Assembly (NCBI RefSeq): GCF_000308655.1
Contig: NZ_BAGC01000105.1
Span: forward strand, 1-41,310
Source of the DNA: Nocardia niigatensis NBRC 100131
Lineage (GTDB): Bacteria; Actinomycetota; Actinomycetes; Mycobacteriales; Mycobacteriaceae
Direction: 5' to 3'
Length of the DNA stretch: 41,310 nucleotides
Positions 22,532 through 31,259 of this stretch are shown here, piece by piece. The position numbers and the translations under genes are program-made. Below the pieces are notes generated by a model. That model searched no databases. It was not told the origin of the DNA and worked only from the letters and a program-made list of their open reading frames with translations. Each line of letters opens with the position of its first letter. The first letter of the stretch is position 1.

Positions 22532-23353
22532 TCAAACTGTTCGGATGTGCGTGAAGCTGCCGTGACGCCCGGCCCCGGATGCGAATCGTGCAGCACCAGC
22601 GACGCCCTCGCGCTCGACGATCGGCGCGCCATCGGTCCCTTCGGCCCTGAGCGCTGCATCGAGGGTCAAATCGAAAGACCGGTATGCCGACGTCCGGTCG
22701 ACCAACATGCACTCCTGCGGGAACTGCAACAACTGATTCGCGATCTTGCGTGCTGCTTGCAGCGAAGTGCCCGCCTCGACCACCTGATTGACGAGCCCGA
22801 AGGAAAGCGCCTCGTCGGCCCCCACGGGGCGGCCGGTGAGAATCATGTCCAGCGCGCGCCCCTGACCGATGATGCGCGGAAGTCGCACGGTCCCACCGTC
22901 GATGAGGGGCACCCCCCATCGGCGACAGAAGACCCCGAACGTTGAATCCTGCTCACAGACTCGCAGGTCCGCGAGAAGCGCAAGTTCGAGTCCGCCTGCC
23001 ACGGCATACCCACTCACCGCGGCAATCAGAGGCTTGCTCAGTACCATGCGACTCGGACCCATCGGCCCGGTACCGCCGCCGCGCGGATCGAGTTCGTGGC
23101 GACGCGCGGGGTCTCCCACCGCTGTGAGATCTGCACCGGCGCAAAATGTTCCGCCTGCCCCCCACAGAATGGCCACGCGCTGGGAGTCGTCGGCCTCGAA
23201 CAGCTCGAACGCCTCACGTAGCTGCGCCGCCATCGGCCCGTCGACGGCATTACGCCGATCCGGGCGATTGAGCACGACAGTGGTGACACCACCGTCACGT
23301 TCGACGACGACGTCTGTCGCGGCCTGCGCGGGGACAGGGGAGTTGGCTGACAC
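22532..23353 (-). CDS. Enoyl-CoA hydratase/isomerase (crotonase) family
   Basis: A 273-aa crotonase-fold protein. Oxyanion-hole segments are GAGGTFCAGADLTAVGD and KPLIAAVSGYAVAGGLELAL. The first catalytic glutamate position (GGLELALLADL) is kept, while the second (E-x-x-x-G in hydratases) is replaced in STFGVFCRRWGVPLIDGGTV. The CRRWGVPLIDGGTVRLPR motif marks a recognisable subgroup of actinobacterial crotonases. It is the first gene of an operon with the acyl-CoA ligase and divergent from the PaaX-like gene. Hydratase or another crotonase reaction remains open because of the missing glutamate. Confidence 0.87.
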   Translation of the reverse strand: MSANSPVPAQAATDVVVERDGGVTTVVLNRPDRRNAVDGPMAAQLREAFELFEADDSQRVAILWGAGGTFCAGADLTAVGDPARRHELDPRGGGTGPMGPSRMVLSKPLIAAVSGYAVAGGLELALLADLRVCEQDSTFGVFCRRWGVPLIDGGTVRLPRIIGQGRALDMILTGRPVGADEALSFGLVNQVVEAGTSLQAARKIANQLLQFPQECMLVDRTSAYRSFDLTLDAALRAEGTDGAPIVEREGVAGAARFASGAGRHGSFTHIRTV

Positions 23354-23398
23354 AGCCGGCCTCCTTACGGTCGGTTGGCGGTTGCGACGAGCGTAGCC

Positions 23399-23411
23399 AC
23401 TTGTAACAAGT
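23399..23411. promoter_or_regulatory. Candidate PaaX-type operator
   Basis: ACTTGT-A-ACAAGT is a perfect 6-base inverted repeat in the 80-base divergent region between the crotonase operon and the paaX-like gene, 23 bases before the latter's GTG. It fits autoregulated control of both transcripts. Confidence 0.5.
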
Positions 23412-23433
23412 TTGAACAGAGTAGGATCAATTT

Positions 23434-24240
23434 GTGTTTCAAGTCGATGGGAGGCCCACCGCCACCCGGGTCATCCTCGACCTCCTGACGGCAAGTCCGG
23501 AGGCCGAGTTCGGGCTCGACATGCTCAGCCTCGCCGGCGAGATCATGGGACTGACCGCAGCGAACATGAGAGTGTCCGCTTCCCGGATGTGTGCGGAAGG
23601 GAGAATCACCCGCACCACCCGCGGCACATACAGGGTTCAGGCCGAAGCGTTACCTGCCTACACCGAGGTCAGCAGCTGGCGAAGCCGCATCGAGCGCATG
23701 GTGCCGTGGGACGGCACGTGGAACGCCGTCGAACACTCCCGCGTCAAACGCAGCGACCGAGCCGCACTACGTGCACACAACAACGCACTGTCGCTGGCCG
23801 GTATGGCCGACTGGACTCCCGCGGTAGCGCTACGGCCGAACAATCTCGATGACGGCACCGACGGGCTTCGCACCACCTTGTCCAGACTTGGCGCCGCGCC
23901 CGAATGCCACGTGTACCGAATCGACGAGTTGAGCACCGAAGACCTTGACGCCGTTCGTCGCCTGTGGGACATCCCATCTCGGACACGACACCTGCACCAA
24001 GCGTCTCGAGCACTCGCGGACGCGGCCCGCACCAGCGCTCATCGGACGGTTGCAGAAAACGCCCGCACATCGCTCCTGCTCGGCAGTGCAGTAATCAGCA
24101 CTATCGTGCGCGATCCGCTGCTTCCAGAGGAACTCGCCCCCCCGAAGCCGCTCGTCGAACTGATCGAGCAGATGAAAGAGTTCCAAGATCACGCTCTGAG
24201 GTTGTGGCTCGAACTACTGGACGACGGACAGAGAACCTGA
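23434..24240 (+). CDS. PaaX family transcriptional regulator
   Basis: A 268-aa regulator beginning at GTG 23434. The N-terminal winged helix is RVILDLLTASPEAEFGLDML and GLTAANMRVSASRMCAEGRI. The middle carries the PaaX signature RSRIERMVPWDGTWNAVEHS. The C-terminal domain ends with RDPLLPEELAPPKPLVELIE and LRLWLELLDD. PaaX proteins repress CoA-ester catabolic operons and are released by the acyl-CoA. Its divergent placement from a crotonase and an acyl-CoA ligase fits that role well; the inducer would be the product of the ligase. Confidence 0.85.
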   Translation: MFQVDGRPTATRVILDLLTASPEAEFGLDMLSLAGEIMGLTAANMRVSASRMCAEGRITRTTRGTYRVQAEALPAYTEVSSWRSRIERMVPWDGTWNAVEHSRVKRSDRAALRAHNNALSLAGMADWTPAVALRPNNLDDGTDGLRTTLSRLGAAPECHVYRIDELSTEDLDAVRRLWDIPSRTRHLHQASRALADAARTSAHRTVAENARTSLLLGSAVISTIVRDPLLPEELAPPKPLVELIEQMKEFQDHALRLWLELLDDGQRT

Positions 24241-24568
24241 CCAATCATCAATGCCCTCATACGATGTCGACTCCGGGGGCGGGTAGGACGCTGCCGAACT
24301 CTGCGTCGGAGCCCGATCAGTGACATATCCAATCCCGCTCACCGGCGCTCCACGCGGGCGGCGACGACAGATCCGCCAGATCCGACTGCACTCGCTACAG
24401 CTGAGCACCCGTGCCCTTCTATCGGACCGATCACTGCTCAGGCAACAGCGATTCCCCCAGCTCGAAGGGCACGTTTCTCATTCATCGAGCCGCGTGAAAC
24501 TGCTCATAGGACTTGGGGTAGGTCGTGGATGGTTCCCTCTGTGAGCGTAGGCGACCGCACGGGATATA
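24241..24568. other. Promoter region of the marR-fadD operon
   Basis: About 330 bases with no supported gene. The last part contains the putative -10 (GATATAGT near 24563-24570) of the downstream operon. Confidence 0.45.
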
Positions 24569-24583
24569 GTTGCGCTATGCAAC
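24569..24583. promoter_or_regulatory. Candidate MarR operator over the start codon
   Basis: GTTGC-gctat-GCAAC, a 5-base inverted repeat spanning the proposed ATG (24577). No ribosome binding site lies before this ATG, suggesting a leaderless transcript whose start is covered by the repressor. Confidence 0.45.
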
Positions 24584-25032
24584 ACGGTGTTGGGCGGTGG
24601 TCGCCCGATCTGGTAGCGGTCCACGACGGACTGACGCAGATCGTGCGGGAGATCATCGCGGGGCGCCCTGCCGCCGAGGGGCTGCCGTCGTTTGCGCAGC
24701 AGTCGGCGCTTTCGTACATCGAGCGGAATCCGGGGTGCCGGGCTACGGAGATCGCCGAGGCGTTCGGGGTGCATCGGTCGACGGTGTCGCGGCAGGTGCG
24801 GGCCTGTGTGGAGGTGGGCTGGGTGGCGGCCGGGGAAGGCAGTCTGCATGCCGGGTATCCGCTGACCCTGACCACTGCGGGGCGGCGCGTGCTGGCGGCG
24901 GCTGCCGGGCATGATCTCGCTGTGCTCAGCGAGCGGATGGCCGACTGGACTTCTCGCGAGATCGCCGATTTCGCTCGCGCGCTGCGGCGACTCCGTCAAC
25001 CCGATCAGACCATTGGAGATGACCATGCGTGA
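24577..25032 (+). CDS. MarR family regulator
   Basis: A 151-aa winged-helix repressor. The start is placed at ATG 24577 (MQHGVGRWSPDLVAVHDGLT). DNA-binding segments are FAQQSALSYIERNPGCRATE and IAEAFGVHRSTVSRQVRACV (recognition helix HRSTVSRQVR), with the wing in GWVAAGEGSLHAGYPLTLTT. The dimer helices (DLAVLSERMADWTSREIADF) follow. The stop overlaps the start of the acyl-CoA ligase gene by 8 bases, so regulator and enzyme are translationally coupled. It probably represses its own operon in response to a fatty acid or CoA ester. Confidence 0.87.
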   Translation: MQHGVGRWSPDLVAVHDGLTQIVREIIAGRPAAEGLPSFAQQSALSYIERNPGCRATEIAEAFGVHRSTVSRQVRACVEVGWVAAGEGSLHAGYPLTLTTAGRRVLAAAAGHDLAVLSERMADWTSREIADFARALRRLRQPDQTIGDDHA

Positions 25033-26830
25033 GTTCGCGGCGGCGGCCACATTCACCATTGCCGAGGACGAAACCATCGTCGGCTCGGTCTATACCCAGG
25101 CCGAGCAGGCTCCGGGGCGAGTGTTGTTCTCCCGGCCGGTCGGCGACGGCTGGCTCGAAGTGACCGCCGAGGAGTTCGCGCGGCTGGTCTCCGCGGTCGC
25201 GAAGGGGTTGATCGCCAACGGGATTCAGCCTGGGGACCGGGTGGTGCTGATGTCGGCGACCCGGTTCGAGTGGTCGCTGCTCGACTTCGCGATCTGGGCG
25301 GCGGGAGCGGTCACCGTACCGGTCTACGATTCATCTTCCACCGAGCAGGTGCGGTGGATCCTCGAGGACTCCGGGGCGGCCCTCGCGGTCGTGGAGACCG
25401 CCCGGCACAAGGACCTGCTCGACGGCGCGCCCGACACCCTGCGGCGGATGCTGGTCATCGACGATGGAGCCGAAGCCGTCCTGATCGGCGACGGCGAGAG
25501 CGTTTCCGGCGAACTCCTGCGAGAACGGCTCGACGGTTTGCGCGCCGGCGGCCTCGCCTCGCTGGTCTACACCTCCGGCACCACCGGTCGCCCCAAGGGC
25601 TGCATGCTCACGCACCGCAACTTCCTCTCGGAGGTGCGCGGCATCCTGAGCGCCAGCATCGGCGAGGTCTCTCGTCCCGGGCAGCGGATGCTCACCTTCC
25701 TGCCGCTGGCGCACGTGCTGGCCCGTGCGGTGTCACTGGCCGCCTTCGAGGGCGGGATGACCCAGGCGCACTGGGCGGACTTCAAGACCATTACCGGGCA
25801 GTTCGCGCGCTTCCGCCCGCACGCGATTCTCGGGGTGCCGCGCGTGTTCGAGAAGGTGCGCGACGGCGCGGAAAAGAAGGCGCGCGACGGCGGCAAGGTC
25901 AAGGGGGCGATGTTCGGATTCGCCGAGCGCACCGCGATCCGCTGGAGCGAAAAGCTGGATCGCACAGGCAGATTCGCGCAGCGTCCCTCCTTGCTCCTGC
26001 GGGTTCAGTACGCCCTGTGCAACCGGCTGGTGTACGCGCCGCTGCGCGAAGCTCTCGGCGGCAACTGCGAATACGCGATCTCCGGCGGCGGAGCGCTGGC
26101 ACCGCGGCTGGGGCATTTCTTCCGCGGCGTCGGCGTCCCGATCTACGAGGGCTACGGGATGACCGAGTCCACCGCGGCGCACTGCGTCAACGTGCCGGGT
26201 GCGGTGAAGATCGGCAGCGTGGGACAACCCCTGGGCGACAGCGCGGTCCGGATCGCCGAGGACGGCGAGATCGAGCTGTCCGGTGGTGTGGTGTTCGCCG
26301 GATACTGGCGCAACGAGCAGGCCACGGCCGCGGCGATGCCCGACGGCTGGCTGCGCACCGGCGACATCGGCGTCCTCGACCAGGACGGCTTCGTGTCGAT
26401 CACCGGCCGCAAGAAGGACCTGCTCATCACCGCCGGCGGCAAGAACGTCTCACCCGGTCCGATGGAAGACCGCATCCGTTCCCACACGCTGATCTCGCAA
26501 GCCGTCGTCCTCGGCGACGGGCGCCCGTTCATCACCGCGCTGATCACCCTCGACCCGGAAGCGTTCACCACCTGGAAGGCCGCCAACAGCAAGCCCGCCA
26601 AAGCCACCATCGCCGACCTGCGCGCCGACCCCACCCTCCGAGCCGAGATCCAGCGCGCGATCGACGACGCCAACAGCACCGTCTCCCACGCCGAATCCGT
26701 CAAGAAATACGCCCTGCTCGACCGCGACCTCACCGAGGAATCCGGCGAGCTCACCGCCACCCTCAAAGTCAAGCGCCACGTGATCGCCGAACGATTCGCC
26801 GACGCGATCGAAAACATGTACCGGCACTGA
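25025..26830 (+). CDS. Long-chain acyl-CoA ligase, FadD15-like (AMP-dependent)
   Basis: A 601-aa long-chain acyl-CoA synthetase. ATG 25025 overlaps the marR stop; the open frame itself extends further upstream without support. Motifs are SLVYTSGTTGRPKGCMLTHR (P-loop), YEGYGMTESTAAHCVNVPGA (A5), GWLRTGDIGVLDQDGFVSIT, GRKKDLLITAGGKNVSPGPM (A8) and ELTATLKVKRHVIAERF with the C-terminal catalytic Lys. It resembles the mycobacterial FadD15 group, which activates long-chain fatty acids with ATP and CoA at the membrane face. Codon usage is uniform and very GC3-rich. Regulated with marR. Confidence 0.92.
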   Translation: MREFAAAATFTIAEDETIVGSVYTQAEQAPGRVLFSRPVGDGWLEVTAEEFARLVSAVAKGLIANGIQPGDRVVLMSATRFEWSLLDFAIWAAGAVTVPVYDSSSTEQVRWILEDSGAALAVVETARHKDLLDGAPDTLRRMLVIDDGAEAVLIGDGESVSGELLRERLDGLRAGGLASLVYTSGTTGRPKGCMLTHRNFLSEVRGILSASIGEVSRPGQRMLTFLPLAHVLARAVSLAAFEGGMTQAHWADFKTITGQFARFRPHAILGVPRVFEKVRDGAEKKARDGGKVKGAMFGFAERTAIRWSEKLDRTGRFAQRPSLLLRVQYALCNRLVYAPLREALGGNCEYAISGGGALAPRLGHFFRGVGVPIYEGYGMTESTAAHCVNVPGAVKIGSVGQPLGDSAVRIAEDGEIELSGGVVFAGYWRNEQATAAAMPDGWLRTGDIGVLDQDGFVSITGRKKDLLITAGGKNVSPGPMEDRIRSHTLISQAVVLGDGRPFITALITLDPEAFTTWKAANSKPAKATIADLRADPTLRAEIQRAIDDANSTVSHAESVKKYALLDRDLTEESGELTATLKVKRHVIAERFADAIENMYRH

Positions 26831-26919
26831 CCGTCCAGGACTTTCCAACACGACACCCGGCCAGCGCGGCCCGAAACGGCCACGCCGCATGCCGGAAGAC
26901 CAGGGCCTGTCCAGATAAC

Positions 26920-28536
26920 GGCTCTGTCGCACTTTCGGTGGTGATGGCCCGGCGAATCAAGCCAGCAGGATCCGGTGCCGGAGTAGGTCGAATCCTGCTC
27001 GGCCAAACATTTGTCGTTTGATCAGTTTGGTTTTCGTGTTGATGCCTTCGATCGGGCCGCTGCTGTAGGGCAGGGTCAGGCCCGCGACGACGGCATCGTG
27101 GTCCTGGTCGACACCGGTGAGGAACGGTTCGAGCTCGAGGAGGCCAGACTCGCGGACCTGCTTGATCCAGCAGTCGATTTCGGCGCCGCGCCGGTTGGCC
27201 ATGATCTGCGCGAACTCGTGCACGAGCTGTGAGAGGGCGGTCAGTTCCGGGCAGACAGCCAATAGTTCGTCGAGGTGGGCGCGATGCTGATCGGGCAGCT
27301 CAGCCGGGCGCGTCATGATCCAGCTGGTCAGCCGCCGCGGCGAAGGCGGGATTCGATCGCTGAGGTGACGTCCCTGGTTGAGGTATTTGTGCAGCAGGTT
27401 CAGGCTGCCGGTGTAGCCGAGGGTTTTCAGCTCCTCGAACAGATGTGAGACGGGGACGCCGGGTTCGTCGGCGCGGCGGGTTCGCAGGTGATCTCGGTAG
27501 GGGTCGACCAGGCAGGCGCGATATTGAGGTGGGCGGCGTAGTCGATCCGGTTGCGGGACACGGGCATAGCGTTTGACGGTGTTGAGTGCCAGATCGAGCC
27601 GCCGCGAGCAGTCCAGCAGTCCGACACCTTGGTCGAGCAGCGCGTGAACGTCGTGCCGGCGTTGCAACGTTGTTGTCTCGCGGGTCAACTGCTGGCGTTT
27701 GGGCCCGGCCTCGGCCCAGCAGGCGCTGTGGGCGACTACCGCTTTCTCGACCACCCGGCCCAGTCCGTTCCAGAGATGCCAGCGGTCAGAGGCTTGTACG
27801 ACGTCGGGTAGGGCGCGGCGGGCGCCTTCGGCATAGGCGGTGGACCCGTCTCGGACGATGACCTCGACGCCGGGATGCTCGCACAGCCAGGCGCGCAGCG
27901 AATCGGACTTACGGTCCGGCAGTATGTCGATGCGTTGGTGGGTGGAGGCGTCGATCAGGACGCTGGCGTAGTGCTGGCCGCGGCGCAACGCGAAGTCGTC
28001 CACGCCCAACGCTTTCGGTGTCGACCGATGCGGTAGCGGGATCCGCAACAGAGTGCGGATCGCGGTGTGACGCGACAACCGGACCGGCAGCGCCGCGAGC
28101 AGCCGAATGCCCGCACGGCCGGCCAACTCCCGCACCACCGACCGGACCGCGACGGTCAGGCGCGCGGTTCTCCGCTGGTAGCGTTCCAGCACATCGGGCA
28201 CTTGTTCGCGGAAGGTGTTGCGGCAGTCGAGTGTTGGGCAAACATGTCGGCGTGCTCGTACCCGCACCATCTCAACCCGTCGATCCAGGACAGGTCGGCC
28301 ACGATCCGCTGGTGATACCCGTGCACCCGTGCGGACTCCACCCCGCAGCCCGGGCATGCGGCCGGACCACTCGGTGTCCGCGCCTGCACCAGAATCCGGC
28401 CACCCTCATCGACAACACCCTCCACCACCAGTGGATCCAAACCTGAAAACACCACGGCAGCAGGCACATTCACCTCACGCACCGCAATATCGTGCCGTCA
28501 GAGACCCTCCGGCACCACCGGAAGTGATCCAGAGCC
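26920..28536 (-). mobile_element. ISL3-family insertion sequence
   Basis: About 1617 bases bounded by imperfect inverted repeats: GGCTCTGTCGCACTTTCGGT at 26920 and, on the other strand, GGCTCTGGATCACTTCCGGT ending at 28536. The flanking 8 bases (cagataac and gttaattc) are not direct repeats, so either the usual target duplication has been lost by rearrangement or it is not recognisable. It lies directly beside the repeat-rich transposon end at 28579-28748. Confidence 0.8.
26957..28482 (-). pseudogene. ISL3-family transposase, frameshifted near the N-terminus
   Basis: The N-terminal part from ATG 28482 reads MREVNVPAAVVFSGLDPLVV and has the zinc-binding domain (ACPGCGVESARVHGYHQRIV). After WIDGLR (about 28265-28282) the frame shifts by one base and continues as VRVRARRHVCPTLDCRNTF to the end at 26957. 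DDE core segments are LGVDDFALRRGQHYASVLID, VIVRDGSTAYAEGARRALPD and LPYSSGPIEGINTKTKLIKR, typical of the Tnp_ISL3 domain. Without the lesion it would be about 508 aa. Probably inactive, as no programmed slippery site is evident at the break. Confidence 0.85.
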
Positions 28537-28578
28537 GTTAATTCCGATACTCCCGTCGTTGATCAGGACCAGCTTCAA

Positions 28579-28748
28579 CTGAAGGCGACTTCGAACATCA
28601 CTGCAGAGGACTTCGAAACCTGACACCGATGGTTTGTCTCTAAAACGATCGGTTTCGAGATCCGTTGTGCGGCTGTGAATGTTCGAAATAGTGTTCATCA
28701 CTGACGTGCGGATACGGCGCCGATTGAAGGTGACTTCGAACATCGGCG
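28579..28748. repeat. Cluster of TTCGAACA-type repeats (transposon end)
   Basis: Two near-identical units, TGAAGGCGACTTCGAACATC (from 28579) and TGAAGGTGACTTCGAACATC (from 28724), plus weaker or inverted versions at 28605-28627 (GAGGACTTCGAAACC), 28650-28660 (inverted, TTTCGAGA) and 28674-28693 (inverted, ATGTTCGAAAT). They lie directly upstream of a truncated tniA gene. This is the arrangement of transposase-binding sites in the end of a Tn7- or Tn5053-like transposon. Confidence 0.5.
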
Positions 28749-28815
28749 TGTCTCGAACTCCGGCTCAGTACCGTGCCTTTGACTCGTACTCGTCTTCAGC
28801 ACGGGGGTGTCCGGG

Positions 28816-29046
28816 ATGGCCGGGGATTCGTCGCTGTCGGATCGTGGTGTGCTGACCACAGCGGAGACACATTGGCAGACGGCTGTGCGCCGGGCGGAGG
28901 TGATCGGATCGCTCGTACAGCTGAATCGGGTGAGCGTGCCGGACGCCGCGGAGGCCGCCGCTCGGTTAGGAGTGACGCAGCGGCGGGTCTACGCGCTGGT
29001 GAAACGCTGGCGCGCCGGTGAGGGGGTGGCGTCGGATCTGTTGCCG
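28816..29046 (+). pseudogene. N-terminal fragment of a TniA/TnsB-type (Mu-family) transposase
   Basis: From ATG 28816 the product reads MAGDSSLSDRGVLTTAETHW, then RRAEVIGSLVQLNRVSVPDA, EAAARLGVTQRRVYALVKRW and RAGEGVASDLLP. This is the N-terminal DNA-binding region of TniA-like transposases (winged HTH with the conserved RRVY-x-L-x-x-RWR and SDLLP segments). After about 77 residues the homology ends abruptly and unrelated sequence with a cupin gene follows. The DDE catalytic core is missing. Upstream repeats fit its binding sites. Confidence 0.65.
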
Positions 29047-29132
29047 GCCTCACCTTGCGCGGCCTGTGCACACGACCGCATATCATTGACTCGGCCGAAG
29101 CACGACACTGTTACGCAGTTAGGGGCTACGCG

Positions 29133-29501
29133 ATGGATCCGATAAACGTGGACATATTCGCTGATGCGAAAGAAAACGAAGCATTCCGTCGTGTTATAGC
29201 GACAGGTGAGCATAGCCAGGTCGTGTTGATGACCATCCCGCCGGGCGGTGATATCGGCGAAGAGGTGCATCGCGTTGACCAAACATTGGTTTTCGTCGAG
29301 GGTGACGGTTCGGCAATCATCTCCGGTGAGACCACGCCGATTCACACTGGAAGCCTCGCATTCGTCCCGGCTGGAACGAAGCACAACTTCATTAACACAG
29401 GTTCGTCGCCCCTTCGGCTTTTCACGATCTACGCGCCGCCACAGCACGCGCCTGGCACGGTGCAGCAGACCAAGGCCGACGCCGAAGCCGCGCAGCATTA
29501 G
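29133..29501 (+). CDS. Cupin-domain protein
   Basis: A 122-aa single-cupin protein starting at ATG 29133. Motif 1 is IPPGGDIGEEVHRVDQTLVF (the usual first His of GX5HXH is absent or shifted; EEVHRVDQ keeps one His and an acidic pair) and motif 2 is GSLAFVPAGTKHNFINTGSS (G-x5-P-x-G-x2-H-x3-N). It belongs to the small cupins that often show mannose-6-phosphate-isomerase-like similarity. It is short, intact, and of slightly lower GC than the neighbours, and it lies between two transposon remnants, so it may have come in as cargo. The metal and substrate are unknown. Confidence 0.8.
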   Translation: MDPINVDIFADAKENEAFRRVIATGEHSQVVLMTIPPGGDIGEEVHRVDQTLVFVEGDGSAIISGETTPIHTGSLAFVPAGTKHNFINTGSSPLRLFTIYAPPQHAPGTVQQTKADAEAAQH

Positions 29502-29744
29502 CCTCCATTTTTCATGTGGCCTCACGGCGGGCGGATGAACTGGCTCGGGGCAGGCGGGGATGCCGATCGGGGCATGGGGGTGTGACAAGTCTGAGGCTGC
29601 GCCCTGGAAGTGGACGCCCTGACAATGGTTCGCAGAAGAACCAGGAGGGGTGTCTGTGCCTGGCGCACGCGGCCGCCGAACGGGCGGAGCGAGCAGCGGC
29701 TGCGCTGGCGCAGCAGGCGGCCGACGCCTAGGTTCTGTCTCGAA
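29502..29744. other. Debris with the tail of a helical protein
   Basis: The frame ending at 29731 reads HAAAERAERAAAALAQQAAD-A-stop, probably the C-terminus of an Ala-rich helical protein whose body is missing. No other feature. Confidence 0.35.
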
Positions 29745-29779
29745 GTGGTGAGGGCGGGCGTGTGGCCCGCTCTCACCAC
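29745..29779. terminator. Strong hairpin at the transposase stop
   Basis: GTGGTGAGGGCGGGC - GTGTG - GCCCGCTCTCACCAC: 15-base arms with one mismatch. It overlaps the IS5 transposase stop (29773-29775) and probably ends its transcription or protects against read-through; no T-run is present. Confidence 0.5.
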
Positions 29780-30250
29780 TGCCGGAGCCATTGGTTGATG
29801 ACAGCGACATGGATCGTGGCCTGGTATCGGATCGCGAGCTTGTCGAACCGGGTGGCGACCGCTCGATGTTGTTTGAGCTGATTGATACCGCGCTCGACAG
29901 CGTTGCGGTCACGGTATATCACCGGATCGAACGCCGGTGGCCAGCCTCCGCAGCTGCCTCGTCGCCGCCGGTGCCCGGCCTGATCGGCAGGGACCGGGAT
30001 GGTTGCTCGAATCCCGTGACGCCGCAACCATTCCCGGTTACCGAGACTGGAATACGCCCTGTCGCCAACACCCTCTCCGGCCGCACTCGCGCACGCCCGC
30101 CACCGAGTTTCGGCACCGCGATACCGTCGAGCACCGCCGTGAACTGCGGACTGTCGCCGGCCTGCCCTGCGGTGACCAGCGCCGACAACACCCGGCAGCC
30201 TTGCGCACACGCCAGATGCAGCTTGCTGGTCCAGTCTCCCCGCGAGCACC
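29773..30250 (-). pseudogene. IS5-family transposase, C-terminal part, frameshifted
   Basis: It begins in the frame of the NERD gene as CSRGDWTSKLHLACAQGCRV then LSALVTAGQAGDSPQFTAVL (transposase strand after the first Asp). Near 30060-30075 the frame slips by one base and continues GDRAYSSLGNREWLRRHGIR (the second Asp, GDRAYSS), YRDRNAVERGINQLKQHRAV (the Glu motif, Y-x2-R-x-x-x-E-R-x-x-x-x-L-K) and ends INQWLRQW. The N-terminal half with the first Asp is missing. Inactive. Confidence 0.8.
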
Positions 30251-31259
30251 CCAATCCGATCACGGCCGCTAGCGCCCATTGCCCGCCCTGGCGGCGTTTG
30301 GCCTGTTGCGTCGGTTTCGGGGCCGGTGCGGGCAGCCATGGCTGCGGTTCGGTGTATTGCGCCGGTTCGGGCTGGGAGTAGCTCGGTTCGGTTGTGCGCC
30401 ACGAGGATCGGGTGGGGGAGGGCTCGGGATCCTCGGCGGCTGCGGTGGTTTCGGCGGCTGTGGTGCGGTAGTAGGGCTGGGGGCGTTCCCAGTCGGCAAG
30501 ATCGAAGGCCCTGGGCTCGGCCGGGGTCGGGTCAGCGGGCTCGGGCTTGGACGCGGCGGGCTTGGCCAGGGCGGGTGCTGCGGGTTCAGGGTCGGCGGCC
30601 GTGGCTGTGATGGTGGTGATGGGGAATCCGGCGGCGGTCAGCTCGGCATAGGTGACGCGCTTGTCGGGGTCGCGGTTGGTGTGGCCGAACCCGAGCGCTT
30701 CGAGCACTTTCGATACCCGGGCGGCGGTCCAGGCGACCTCACGGTGGGCGCGCCGGTCGGCCCACGTGCGCAGCTGATCGGCACTGAACACCGTCACGTC
30801 CTGTCCGGTGGGCATGGGGATCTGGCCCTTGTCCAGGATGATCGGTCGCCCCGGCCAGGAGACCACGACCACCAGGCCCTCGACGTAAAGGTTTGCCTCG
30901 GTGGCGGCTTCGGCGAAGTTCTTGAACCCGAACAGTACCTTCGCCAGCTGGTCGAGCGGGTTTCCTTCGGCCTGGGTATGGACCGGATCACCAGGGATGC
31001 CGGGCAGGGACCAGTCCCCCTGCACCGGACAGTACAGGCGTCCGCCCAGGCGCTTGACCAGGCCCTTGACCTCGAGGACCACCGCCAGGTTCGGCAGGAT
31101 CACCAGCAGGTCGGCCTCGGCGGAGCCCCCTGCGGATACGGGGACCTTGGCACCCGATATCGCGATACCGGGAACATCCCAAGCCCGCAGGGCTGCGATG
31201 ACTTGCCGTTCGGTGTCTGCGATGCCGTCTCGTGCGGCGTTGACTACCCGCATGGTCAT
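30249..31259 (-). pseudogene. NERD-domain protein, 3' end cut by an IS5 fragment
   Basis: The first ~337 residues are native. The NERD (nuclease-related) domain spans about residues 10-125: DTERQVIAALRAWDVPG, EADLLVILPNLAVVLEVKGL with the PD-(D/E)xK-type Asp and Glu-x-Lys, and HTQAEGNPLDQLAKVLFGFK. A region with LYVEGLVVVVSWPGRP and VTVFSADQLRTW follows, then a proline/alanine-rich linker (residues ~225-320). A transmembrane segment begins at QWALAAVIGLG, after which IS5 sequence takes over at about 30249. The start is ATG 31259 with GGGGGCG upstream (or the second ATG 6 bases on). The truncation removes the membrane anchor and anything beyond; the nuclease-like domain itself is intact. Confidence 0.75.

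Larger units (their letters stand above)
29731..30250 (-). mobile_element. Truncated IS5-family insertion sequence
   Basis: It holds the 3' part of an IS5-like DDE transposase gene and the adjoining end (GGTTCTGTCTCGAAGTGGTG at 29731). The inner side stops at about 30249-30255 inside the NERD gene, where the 5' half of the transposase and the second inverted repeat are missing. Confidence 0.65.

Noticed and set aside
25270..27021. 583-aa Arg-rich open frame inside the FadD gene
   Set aside because: A GC-rich alternative frame of the acyl-CoA ligase gene; amino-acid composition (Arg/Ala/Gly only) is typical of a shadow.
28265..28282. Programmed frameshift in the ISL3 transposase
   Set aside because: No slippery heptamer or downstream structure is evident, and ISL3 transposases are normally made from a single frame.
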